NCBI GenBank assembly: GCA_015231995.1
Contig: JADGAO010000008.1
Coordinates: 1-28,695 of the forward strand
Source: Nitrospinota bacterium
GTDB lineage: Bacteria > Nitrospinota_A > UBA7883 > JACRLM01
DNA length: 28,695 nucleotides
Direction of reading: 5' to 3'
In this document: one piece after another, positions 14,208-21,372 of the stretch
How positions within the stretch are numbered: position 1 is the stretch's first letter
Layout of the letters: each line of letters begins with the position of its first letter
The notes under the pieces: model-generated
What the model saw: the letters and a program-made list of their open reading frames with translations, nothing else
Told to the model about the DNA's origin: nothing
Database searches by the model: none
Position numbers and translations under genes: made by a program

Positions 14208-14993
14208 TTACTTGGTGGGTTTCTTGGATAAACGTTTTTTGACGGACTCGATTTTTCTGACGATAAGCGTCTTGTCGGGGTATCTTTTTTTCAGGTCGTT
14301 ATACTCTTCGAGGGCTTTGGGAAGCTGTTCCAACTCCTCAAGGCAGATAGCCACACCGAGGCGCACGTCGTACTCGTACTTGCTTTTGGGGTAGTCCTGC
14401 AGTATTTTCCCGAAAAGCTCCAGAGCGTTTTTCGCGTCGCCCATAATGAATTTACTGTTGGCTATCTGGTAGCGGGCGTCTATGGAGCGGGCGCCGTTGG
14501 GATGTTTGGACAGAAGCTCCTGGCTTTCAATGATGGCCTGGGCGTAATCGCCTTTTTTGAAGTAAGCCTCGGCCATCTTGCTGATATACTCTTCTTCGTC
14601 TACTTTGCCCTTGTATTCGTTTCTTATCCGCTGGTACTGCATGATCGCAAGGTCGTAATTCCTCAGGGACTGCTCGTAGATCACGGCCAGTTTCTGCAGG
14701 GCTTTGAGGGCCAGGTCGCTTTTCCCCTCTTTTTCGGCGGCGCGGGCCAGGAAGTCTATCGCCTTTTCAGGCTCGTTGAGATCGAGGTCGTGTATCTCGC
14801 CGAGTTTGATGAGAGCTCGGCTGGTGTAGGGGGAGTTGGGGTACTCCTCCACGATAACCCGGAGCTTGGAAACCGCCTCCGTATGCCGTCCGGCCAGCCA
14901 CAGCGACTCGGCGTCATCGAACAGATCCGCCACGCGGTCGGAACAGGCCGCCAAAAACAGGGCGAGCACGCAAGCCGACGCAAGCTTGCTCAA
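14208..14993 (-). CDS. TPR-repeat lipoprotein (BamD/YbgF-like)
   Basis: A secreted lipoprotein of 261 residues with a signal peptide ending in the lipobox LAAC (acylated C17). About six tetratricopeptide-like helical pairs follow (AESLWLAGRHTEAVSKL, EPEKAIDFLARAAE, AEAYFKKGDYAQAIIESQ, GDAKNALELFGKIL and so on). Such proteins scaffold outer-membrane or cell-envelope assemblies. BamD-like and YbgF-like roles are both possible, and length is close to BamD. The start is an unusual TTG at 14993 that overlaps the gyrA stop (TTGA), so it is probably translated by coupling to gyrA. An ATG start would remove the signal peptide. Confidence 0.82.
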   Translation of the reverse strand: MSKLASACVLALFLAACSDRVADLFDDAESLWLAGRHTEAVSKLRVIVEEYPNSPYTSRALIKLGEIHDLDLNEPEKAIDFLARAAEKEGKSDLALKALQKLAVIYEQSLRNYDLAIMQYQRIRNEYKGKVDEEEYISKMAEAYFKKGDYAQAIIESQELLSKHPNGARSIDARYQIANSKFIMGDAKNALELFGKILQDYPKSKYEYDVRLGVAICLEELEQLPKALEEYNDLKKRYPDKTLIVRKIESVKKRLSKKPTK

Positions 14994-17500
14994 GCCGGCT
15001 CGCCCTCCACGCCCGGCTCGTCCCCGGTTTCGTCAGGGGAACCCTCGTTGTCCTGTTCGCTTTCCTGCGCGTCCATCACGCCCACGGACACTACCCTGTC
15101 TCCCTCGCCGAGGTTTATCACCCGGACGCCTTTGGTGTTCCTGCCGACGACGGAAACGTCGCTTGCGTTCATGCGTATGGCCACGCCGTCTTTGCTCATG
15201 ACAAGCAGGTCGTGCGTGTCTTTCACCAGCTTTATGCCGACAACGCCTCCCGACTGTTCGTCGCATTTGATGTCTATGACCCCTTTGCCGGCCCTCGCCT
15301 GGACGGGGTATCTGCTGGTCTCCGACCTTTTGCCGTATCCATCTTCCTTTAGGGTGAACACAGTTTCGTCGGCGTCGCCTTCGGACGGAAGCGCGACCAT
15401 TCCCACCACCAGGTCGCCCTCGTCGAGCCTGACGGCGCGCACGCCCCTGGTGTCTCTGCCGATGGGCCTAAGGTCGCTTTCAGGGAAGGTGATGGACATA
15501 CCTTGCTGTGTGGCCACAAGTATGTTTTTGCTTCCGTCGGTCACGGTGACGGCTATCACGTCGTCGCCTTCTTCAAGGTCTATGGCTATGATGCCGCCTG
15601 CGTGGATGCGGGCGAACGCTTCCATGTCGGTCTTCTTGATGAAACCTTTCCTTGTGGCGGTGACAAGGAACGTTCCCGGATCGAAACCGGAAACCGGGAA
15701 AACCGTCTGCACCTTTTCATCCGGCTGTAGCTGGATAAGGTTGACCACGGCCTTGCCCTTGCCTGCGCGGGAGGATTCCGGCGCTTCGTAAACCTTCGTC
15801 CGAAACACCCTGCCGGTGTTTGTGAAGAATAGGAGGTTGTCGTGGGTAGAGGCCACGAACAGCTCTTTAAGATCGTCCTCTTCTTTCATGCTTATGCCGC
15901 GAACGCCTTTGCCGCCCCGTTTTTGCGCCTTGTACAGGTCGAGCGGCGTGCGTTTGATATAACCCTGGCTGGAGATCGCCACGACCATGTCCTCTTTGGC
16001 TATGAGGTCTTCGATGTCAACCTCGTTCTCCAGCGGAACCAGCCTCGTGCGCCTCTCGTTGCCGTATTTGGCCTTTATCTCCGCCAGTTCTTCCTTGATC
16101 ACGCGGAGCTTTTCCTCTTCGTGGTCGCGGATGTAAACAAGCCGCTCGATGATCCTGTTCGTCTCGGCCAGGTCGTCGGCTATTTTCTGGCGTTCAAGCC
16201 CGGTCAAGCGCTGGAGCCTTAACTCCAGTATCGCCTTGGCCTGAGCTTCGGAGAACGACCAGTTTTCAATAAGCCCTCTCCTGGCCTCATCTGGGGAGGC
16301 GGATTTGCGTATGAGGGCGATGACCTGATCCAGATGGTCGAGCGCCTTGGCGTAACCTTCCAGTATGTGCGCCCGCTCCGAAGCCTTGCGAAGCTCGAAA
16401 AGCGTCCGGCGGGTGACTATCTCCACCCGGTGGCTTACGAAATGACGCAGAATGTCTTTTAAAGTCAACTGCTTGGGTTGGCCGTCCACAAGGGCGAGCA
16501 GGATTACGCCGAAAGTCTCCTGCATCTGCGTATGTTTGAAAAGCTGGTTCAACACGATTTGCGCCATCGCGTCGCGTTTAAGCTCCACAACCACCCGCAT
16601 TCCTTGCCGGTCGGATTCGTCCCGCAGGTCGGATATGCCCAGAATCTTCTTGTCGCGCACGAGGTAGGCTATCTTCTCGACGAGCCTGGCCTTGTTGACC
16701 TGATACGGTATCTCGCTGATTACGATCCGTTCCCGGTCGCCTTTTTCCATAGGCTCGATGTGCGCCTTGGCCCGCATGATGATAAGCCCCCTGCCGGTGT
16801 GGTAGGCGGAGCGTATCCCTGCGGTTCCGTGTATCTCGCCAAAGGTCGGGAAATCCGGCCCGGGGATTACCTTCATCAGTTCGTCTATCGTGATATGCGG
16901 GTTGTCTATAAGGAGCATTAACCCGTCTATCACTTCGCTGAGGTTATGCGGGGGTATGTTGGTAGTCATGCCGACGGCTATGCCGCCAGACCCGTTTATA
17001 AGCAGGTTAGGGGCGCGAGCCGGAAGAACCGTCGGCTCGGACTCCGCCTCGTCGTAGTTGGGGATGAAATTTACGGTGTCCTTATCGAGGTCGGAGAGCA
17101 TCTCGTCGGAGATGCGGGCCAGCCGCGCCTCGGTGTACCTCATTGCGGCGGGCGAGTCACCGTCCACCGAGCCGAAGTTGCCCTGTCCGTCCACCAGCGG
17201 ATACCGCATGGAGAAGGGCTGGGCCATACGCACCAGAGCCTCGTAAACAGGCTGGTCGCCGTGTGGGTGGTACTTTGCTATCACGTCACCGACCGTTCTG
17301 GCCGATTTCTTGTAGGCTTTGTTGTGATGGTTTCCTATGGAGTGCATCGCGAACAAAATCCTGCGGTGCACAGGTTTGAGACCGTCACGGACATCCGGCA
17401 GGGCGCGGGAAACTATGACGCTCATTGAGTATTCGAGGAAGGAGGAACGCATCTCGTCCTCGATGGCTATCGGGATTATGCTAAGGCCGCTTTCGTTCAT
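14990..17500 (-). CDS. gyrA: DNA gyrase subunit A
   Basis: Breakage-rejoining subunit of DNA gyrase, which introduces negative supercoils with GyrB. Using ATG 17500 (836 residues) the catalytic tyrosine is Y122 in AAMRYTEARL, and numbering matches E. coli exactly. The GyrA-box needed for DNA wrapping is present as QKRGGKGVRG, followed by the six-bladed C-terminal propeller repeats and an acidic tail (DAQESEQDNEGSPDE). The quinolone region reads HPHGDQPVYEALV: Q83, P84 and E87, where E. coli has Ser, Ala and Asp. The frame extends to a GTG at 17581, but the added residues are not gyrase-like. It is the first gene of the gyrA-lipoprotein-serS operon. A weak TTCCAA-17-TACAAT promoter may lie just upstream. 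Confidence 0.97.
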   Translation of the reverse strand: MNESGLSIIPIAIEDEMRSSFLEYSMSVIVSRALPDVRDGLKPVHRRILFAMHSIGNHHNKAYKKSARTVGDVIAKYHPHGDQPVYEALVRMAQPFSMRYPLVDGQGNFGSVDGDSPAAMRYTEARLARISDEMLSDLDKDTVNFIPNYDEAESEPTVLPARAPNLLINGSGGIAVGMTTNIPPHNLSEVIDGLMLLIDNPHITIDELMKVIPGPDFPTFGEIHGTAGIRSAYHTGRGLIIMRAKAHIEPMEKGDRERIVISEIPYQVNKARLVEKIAYLVRDKKILGISDLRDESDRQGMRVVVELKRDAMAQIVLNQLFKHTQMQETFGVILLALVDGQPKQLTLKDILRHFVSHRVEIVTRRTLFELRKASERAHILEGYAKALDHLDQVIALIRKSASPDEARRGLIENWSFSEAQAKAILELRLQRLTGLERQKIADDLAETNRIIERLVYIRDHEEEKLRVIKEELAEIKAKYGNERRTRLVPLENEVDIEDLIAKEDMVVAISSQGYIKRTPLDLYKAQKRGGKGVRGISMKEEDDLKELFVASTHDNLLFFTNTGRVFRTKVYEAPESSRAGKGKAVVNLIQLQPDEKVQTVFPVSGFDPGTFLVTATRKGFIKKTDMEAFARIHAGGIIAIDLEEGDDVIAVTVTDGSKNILVATQQGMSITFPESDLRPIGRDTRGVRAVRLDEGDLVVGMVALPSEGDADETVFTLKEDGYGKRSETSRYPVQARAGKGVIDIKCDEQSGGVVGIKLVKDTHDLLVMSKDGVAIRMNASDVSVVGRNTKGVRVINLGEGDRVVSVGVMDAQESEQDNEGSPDETGDEPGVEGEPA

Positions 17501-17744
17501 CTTAACTCTTTGAAGTTTCGAATGTTGTCGTGTGAATATAAAAGAGCTATTGTAGCGCTTTCGCTCTTCTTTTGGAACCACTATTTTGATTTATGGCGGG
17601 AAACGTTCCGGCAGGCCTCTAATCGGGTTTTGTGGGATAATTTGGATAATCCTCTCTTGCCGCTGTTAGAGGCGCTCTTCGGGCGGTCACCCAGAACATT
17701 GCGCAGAAGCGAACCTGAAAGAGTTTGTCATTCTTGTGCGCCCC

Positions 17745-17930
17745 TTGTCATTCTGAACGAGCGCAGTGAAGTGAAGAATCCATCGAAGGAACATTTTGTT
17801 CTACTTTGATCCTTCGGTTGCCGGAGGCTCCCTCAGGATGACAAAAACATTGTCATTCTGAGCCCTTCGCTTTGCTCAGGGTAAACTCCGCGAAGAATCC
17901 ATCAAAAAATTTTTACTCTACTTCGATCTT
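17745..17930. repeat. Dispersed element, two head-to-tail modules
   Basis: TTGTCATTCTGA...GAAGAATCCATC, then TTGTTCTACTTTGATCCTTCGG, CCCTCAGGATGACAA, then a second TTGTCATTCTGA... ending GTAAACTCCGCGAAGAATCC. It fills most of the 496-bp gene-free stretch between gyrA and the aldolase-like gene (17501-17996). Confidence 0.85.
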
Positions 17931-17956
17931 TAACCCGCCCTCTTGTCGAACAAGGG

Positions 17957-17979
17957 GCCGGGGTGAAGAACACCCCGGC
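17957..17979. repeat. Perfect 9-bp hairpin, inverted copy of 4023-4047
   Basis: GCCGGGGTG and CACCCCGGC form perfect arms around the loop AAGAA. It lies 18 bases beyond the stop of the class II aldolase-like gene and could cap that transcript, although no T-run follows on the minus strand. Confidence 0.7.
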
Positions 17980-17996
17980 ATCCCACGATAGCCTCT

Positions 17997-19445
17997 TCAA
18001 TCGGCGTTCGGATTGTCGCTTACAACGGGTTTTGGGGCGCCTGAAACATCGGCGGACGCGATTTCCCTGCCCATATCCGGTTTTATGAAAACTGGCTTTA
18101 TATGTTTGTCCACATCCGGCTTGTTGTTGACGCAACGCAGTTTTTTGAACAGGAAGTCGAACTTGGCCTCCAGCTCCCCCCGCAGTTTGACCTTCGTCTC
18201 TTCGGGCATCGTCCACAGCTCTTCTTTGACCAGGCCAAAGCCTTTTTTGCGGGTCTTGTAGATGAACTGCTCCTCGGTCTGTCCTGATTTCCACTCGTCC
18301 TTGAAATTTTCCTTCAACAACGAATACATCTTCTCCCTCATAGCCTTTGGCAGATTGGGCGAATCGTAAATCATGTTCTGGAACCCCGTGGCCAGATGAA
18401 CCTCAGATGTCGTGGCTTCCGGGAACCTGTGGAACGCTTCGTCGGGCAGGGTGGAGGCGCCATGCTGAACCGCGCCTGAAAGACCATACTTCTCCCTGGC
18501 CGTTTTGCTCATTTTCTCCAGCGTATCGAAATCCAGTTTCACCTGGGCCACAGTGCCGTCCGGCAGTGGGATACCGCCGTGCGACGTGCCTGTCTGCACC
18601 GACACTTTGCTGATGCCCTTGAGATTGGCGCCATGTTTCTTGAGGCTGGCGTTATACCCGTCCATATAAGCGACCAGTTCCTCGACGGTGGAGTTTTTCT
18701 CCCCGACTTCGCCGATTTCACCGCCGACAGATACGGTCAATCCGGCAGGCTCCTGACTGCGGACATGGGCGGTAAGCTCCGCGCCGACTTCAAAATTAGC
18801 CCTCTGTTGCTCGTAAATTGTAGGCTTGGAGAGGTCAACGAGCGTGGAAGTGTCTATGTCTATGTTATAGAACCCGGCGGCAAGGGCCTCAGTGATGAGT
18901 TTTTTAAGGCCCTCTATCTCCTTGGCGGGATCGGCCTTGAATTTCTTGACGTTCACCTGGAAATGGTCGCCCTGCACAAACACTGGGCCACTCCAGCCTT
19001 CCTTGATTCCGGCGGCGAGCATGACGACGGCGTATTCGGCGGGACGCTGGAAAGTGTAATCAATCTCCGACTTTGCGATTTCGAATATGAACGGGCCGGA
19101 GCCGTTTTTGATTGCGGCGTGGAAAAGGGCGCGGGCCACGTCGTATGTCATTCCGCGGATGTTGACGGCGGGAACGGTGTAACCTTTCACCTCGCCTCTG
19201 CCCATCGCCTCGTACAACCCCTCTATGGAGGCGCAGTAAACTCCCAAATCCAGCCCGGCGGACTTTATCGCCCAACGCGCCGTTCCCCGTATTGCGGGCG
19301 TCTGTCCGAAAACGGCGTTATAAATGAGCAGGTCAATGGCCTTCTCGCGGAACGCCGCGCGATCGGACACTTTCACGGCGCCGTTGTCAACCTTGGCGCA
19401 GTTGGATATAGCGGCCAGAAGCTCTTTTTCGGTTTGAACTTTCAT
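17997..19445 (-). CDS. Class II fructose-bisphosphate-aldolase-like enzyme, long form
   Basis: A Zn-dependent class II FBP/tagatose-bisphosphate aldolase family member: D160-H161 in VQGDHFQ, E243 in VGGEIGEVG, H289 in TGTSHGG, and H328 in QHGAS align with the catalytic and metal residues of E. coli Fba (D109-H110, E174, H226, H264). At 482 residues it is about 120 longer than usual. The extra C-terminal part (350-482) includes FLFKKLRCVNN and a low-complexity tail. It should cleave or make a ketose 1,6-bisphosphate, and glycolysis/gluconeogenesis is the default role. The ATG at 19445 has GGGAG six bases upstream. It is flanked by repeats on both sides and sits alone. It has no encapsulation peptide that I can recognise, so membership of the BMC pathway is not supported. 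Confidence 0.85.
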   Translation of the reverse strand: MKVQTEKELLAAISNCAKVDNGAVKVSDRAAFREKAIDLLIYNAVFGQTPAIRGTARWAIKSAGLDLGVYCASIEGLYEAMGRGEVKGYTVPAVNIRGMTYDVARALFHAAIKNGSGPFIFEIAKSEIDYTFQRPAEYAVVMLAAGIKEGWSGPVFVQGDHFQVNVKKFKADPAKEIEGLKKLITEALAAGFYNIDIDTSTLVDLSKPTIYEQQRANFEVGAELTAHVRSQEPAGLTVSVGGEIGEVGEKNSTVEELVAYMDGYNASLKKHGANLKGISKVSVQTGTSHGGIPLPDGTVAQVKLDFDTLEKMSKTAREKYGLSGAVQHGASTLPDEAFHRFPEATTSEVHLATGFQNMIYDSPNLPKAMREKMYSLLKENFKDEWKSGQTEEQFIYKTRKKGFGLVKEELWTMPEETKVKLRGELEAKFDFLFKKLRCVNNKPDVDKHIKPVFIKPDMGREIASADVSGAPKPVVSDNPNAD

Positions 19446-19458
19446 TGTCGCTCCCTCA

Positions 19459-19473
19459 CCATTTTTGAAATGG
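19459..19473. promoter_or_regulatory. Inverted repeat CCATTT-TTG-AAATGG in the aldolase leader
   Basis: Perfect 6-bp arms around TTG sit just upstream of the ribosome binding site of the class II aldolase-like gene. It could be an operator or a leader hairpin; no regulator is known. Confidence 0.3.
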
Positions 19474-19618
19474 GTTCACATGCAAGATCGCCCGTTCCCC
19501 CCTTTGGGAGAGGGCCGCCGCGATTACAACAAGACACACCAGCCATGTATTGCGCCAATACGATATCACAAGAGGGCGCCCCACGCCAGCCTGTCGATAA
19601 CCAAACGATTTCCATATT

Positions 19619-19672
19619 TTGTCATCCTGAGGGAGCTCTAGCGACCGATCAAAGTATAATTGAACATTCTAT
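19619..19672. repeat. Dispersed element, short degraded copy
   Basis: TTGTCATCCTGAGGGAGC..TAGCGACCGATCAAAGTA..ATT..ACATTCTAT matches the half-element seen at 21125 and 22910 with small deletions. The rest of the 555-bp gene-free stretch 19446-20000 shows no convincing gene. Confidence 0.7.
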
Positions 19673-19889
19673 CGTTGCGGGCGGGACGCCCGCACTCCCA
19701 GGGAAAAAGCGCATGATTGGACTCCCTCGACCTGTTACAGGACATTCTTTAGACAAATGTCCAAAAACAGGACAACATTAAGCGGCCTATCCTTCCAAAA
19801 CATTTCCAACGCCAAAACACGATGCTGGCCACCCATTTACAATCAATCAGTTATGCGTTGCCTTGTTTTTATGGAAATGGCATTGGTCG

Positions 19890-19905
19890 TGGCACATAAT
19901 GTGCT
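19890..19905 (+). promoter_or_regulatory. Sigma-54-like promoter motif
   Basis: TGGCAC and GTGCT place GG and GC exactly ten bases apart (GG 19891, GC 19903), as in the sigma-54 consensus TGGCAC-N5-TTGC. Transcription would start near 19916, about 85 bases before the lipoprotein ATG. The TTGC half is imperfect. Confidence 0.35.
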
Positions 19906-19944
19906 TTTTAAATTGAATCTTATCTGCATTTTGGCGGATCCGTA

Positions 19945-19975
19945 TTGGCGTTGAAAAACGTCATTTGGTTATAAT
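19945..19975 (+). promoter_or_regulatory. Possible sigma-70 promoter of the first lipoprotein
   Basis: A perfect TATAAT (19970-19975) with TTGGCG (19945-19950) 19 bases upstream. The spacer is long. GGGAGG follows at 19985-19990, ahead of the ATG at 20001. Confidence 0.45.
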
Positions 19976-20000
19976 GTTAATTTTGGGAGGATGTTTCGTA

Positions 20001-20516
20001 ATGAACAAGGTTTTTCTAAGGTACGCGTTGGCCGTCATGTTGGTGGTGACGCCTGCGATGATAGCCGCATGTGGTTCTTCATCTTCGTCTACGCCTAGTA
20101 GCTCCAGCACTAGCGGCGACTCTTCCACTAGCGGTGGCACGACCACGAGCGGCGGAACGACAACGAGCGGCGGCACCAGCGGTGACACTTCCACGAGCGG
20201 TGGAACGACCACCAGCGGCGGAACATCCACCAGCGGTGGCACGACCGGCACACCGGCCCCCGCCACTTGCACAGAGGGCGCGGCTGACGCTTATTACGGA
20301 ACGACTGTTACTCCGAATACGGCGATCACCATCACTGAAACCAGCGGCACGGTCATCACCACAACCAGCGGCGCCGACGGCAAGTTCTGCGTGACGGGCA
20401 ACCCGGCTGGCGGTTATGGTTCATCCACCGCCGCCGGCGCGATGGTCACCAGGCCGACCAACGGCTCCTGCGCCACTGGCGGGGCGTTGTGTCACAGCCT
20501 TCTGCCCCTGCGGTAG
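20001..20516 (+). CDS. Ser/Thr/Gly-rich lipoprotein, paralogue of the downstream cytochrome-like lipoprotein
   Basis: The 171-residue protein has a signal peptide with lipobox MIAAC (C24). A low-complexity stalk of S/T/G repeats (about 25-90, units TTSGG) follows, then a small C-terminal domain. That domain aligns with the downstream lipoprotein: NTAITITETSGTVI..TSGADGKFCVTGNPAGGY..RPTNGSC against NAVVVITENNGTVL..NPSGGY..KPTSGAC. The N-terminal CxxCH of the paralogue is replaced by CTEGA. The C-terminal motif has become C-x6-C-H, so haem binding is doubtful. The start ATG 20001 is chosen over 19965 because it gives a clean signal peptide behind GGGAGG. A strong terminator follows. Function unknown; probably an outer-membrane or surface lipoprotein. 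Confidence 0.8.
   Translation: MNKVFLRYALAVMLVVTPAMIAACGSSSSSTPSSSSTSGDSSTSGGTTTSGGTTTSGGTSGDTSTSGGTTTSGGTSTSGGTTGTPAPATCTEGAADAYYGTTVTPNTAITITETSGTVITTTSGADGKFCVTGNPAGGYGSSTAAGAMVTRPTNGSCATGGALCHSLLPLR
20108..20252 (+). repeat. Coding minisatellite, 15-bp units for T-T-S-G-G
   Basis: Imperfect tandem units of the form ACSACSAGCGGYGGM run through the lipoprotein stalk. Length variation by slippage in multiples of 15 would keep the reading frame. Confidence 0.75.
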
Positions 20517-20560
20517 ATTGCGGCCAACGCTTTCGCAAGACTGCGTGAGATAGTATAATT

Positions 20561-20596
20561 CGGCTCCCGGCGCTCATGCCGGGAGCCGTTTTTTTT
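20561..20596 (+). terminator. Intrinsic terminator after the first lipoprotein
   Basis: CGGCTCCCGGC and GCCGGGAGCCG form a perfect 11-bp stem with loop GCTCAT, followed directly by eight T. It separates the two lipoprotein genes into different transcripts. Confidence 0.93.
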
Positions 20597-20615
20597 AGGG
20601 GGTTCGATACAGACA

Positions 20616-21038
20616 ATGAAAAGTTCGTTTCTAAGGTTGCTTGCCACTGGGTTTATAGCCTTGTCTCCCGTGATTATTTCCGCGTGTGGAGAGCATCAAA
20701 AACTTGGCGAAAGCGGAGCTGGCGGCTCATCTCATAACGAGGGACGCGACTGCACCGGGTGCCATACCGCCAATTACGCAGGCACTGTTTATAAGAGCGC
20801 GACTGGCGGCGTGGCGCCTAACGCCGTTGTCGTTATCACGGAAAACAACGGGACGGTTCTTGAAGTGACTGCGGACAATAGCGGCAATTTCTACACGTCC
20901 AGAGGCAACCCTTCCGGCGGGTACTCGGTCACCATCAGGGGAAACACGTTCGGCATGGTCAGCAAACCTACCAGCGGGGCATGTTCATCTGGCGGCTGTC
21001 ACGACGGGATAACCACGCTGGTAGTTCATAAGAACTGA
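20616..21038 (+). CDS. Small cytochrome c-like lipoprotein with CxxCH and CX4CH motifs
   Basis: The 140-residue protein has a signal peptide with lipobox ISAC (C24). A canonical c-type haem site C46-T-G-C49-H50 follows in RDCTGCH. The middle beta-rich domain (60-115, GGVAPNAVVVITENNGTV) is like carboxypeptidase-regulatory or SpaA-type folds. Near the end there is C123-SSGG-C128-H129, a CX4CH spacing known as a non-canonical haem motif in some multihaem cytochromes. The role may be periplasmic or outer-membrane electron transfer, which is inference. It is a paralogue of the gene just upstream, across a terminator. ATG 20616 is the natural start for the signal peptide. Confidence 0.8.
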   Translation: MKSSFLRLLATGFIALSPVIISACGEHQKLGESGAGGSSHNEGRDCTGCHTANYAGTVYKSATGGVAPNAVVVITENNGTVLEVTADNSGNFYTSRGNPSGGYSVTIRGNTFGMVSKPTSGACSSGGCHDGITTLVVHKN

Positions 21039-21070
21039 ATTCCGCTTAACAGTGGTCGCCTCGGTTTTTT

Positions 21071-21100
21071 TGCAGGGGCGACCCACCGGGGGCCACTGCA
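21071..21100. repeat. Half copy of the GGGGCGACCC palindrome family
   Basis: AGGGGCGACCCACCGGG matches one arm and the loop of the perfect palindrome at 27216-27246. The other arm has decayed (GGCCACTGCA). Confidence 0.55.
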
Positions 21101-21108
21101 AAGGATCC

Positions 21109-21272
21109 AGGATGACAATGTTCTTGTCATCCTGAGGGAGGCTCTGCGACCGAAGGATCAAAGTAGAATAGAATATTCTTTTTGATAGATTCTTCGCGTT
21201 GCTCAGAATGACAAACTCTGATGGATTCTTCGCGGAGTTTACCCTGAGTCCTCGAAGGGCTCGCAATGACAA
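21109..21272. repeat. Dispersed element, compound copy
   Basis: Modules AGGATGACAATG, TTGTCATCCTGAGGGAGGC, GACCGAAGGATCAAAGTAGAA, GATAGATTCTTCGCG, CAGAATGACAA and GATTCTTCGCGGAGTTTACC follow each other and fill the gap between the cytochrome-like gene and the protease gene. An open frame runs from the repeat into the protease, but only because of its lack of stops. Confidence 0.85.
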
Positions 21273-21372
21273 TCGCAGGCGTCTTTCGCTTCAATACGGT
21301 TTTTTCAATTCCCCCTCACACCCTCTCCCGGTTACAATTCACTCTGATTTCAAATACCAGCGGAGTTTTCGC

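Noticed and set aside
14502..15791. Plus-strand open frame of 429 codons opposite gyrA and the TPR lipoprotein
   Set aside because: Shadow of two firmly identified minus-strand genes.
17957..17979. Intrinsic terminator for the class II aldolase-like gene
   Set aside because: The hairpin is perfect but no T-run follows on the minus strand, and the same hairpin occurs at 4023 in another context, so it is listed as a repeat.
17997..19445. Class II FBP-aldolase-like enzyme as a BMC cargo
   Set aside because: No convincing encapsulation helix at either end, and seven genes and several promoters separate it from the locus.
18579..19781. Plus-strand open frame of 400 codons opposite the class II aldolase-like gene
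   Set aside because: Shadow of a gene with conserved active-site residues; its end runs into the dispersed repeat.
19757..19954. Small open frame of 65 codons before the first lipoprotein
   Set aside because: No ribosome binding site, no family features, overlaps the sigma-54-like motif.
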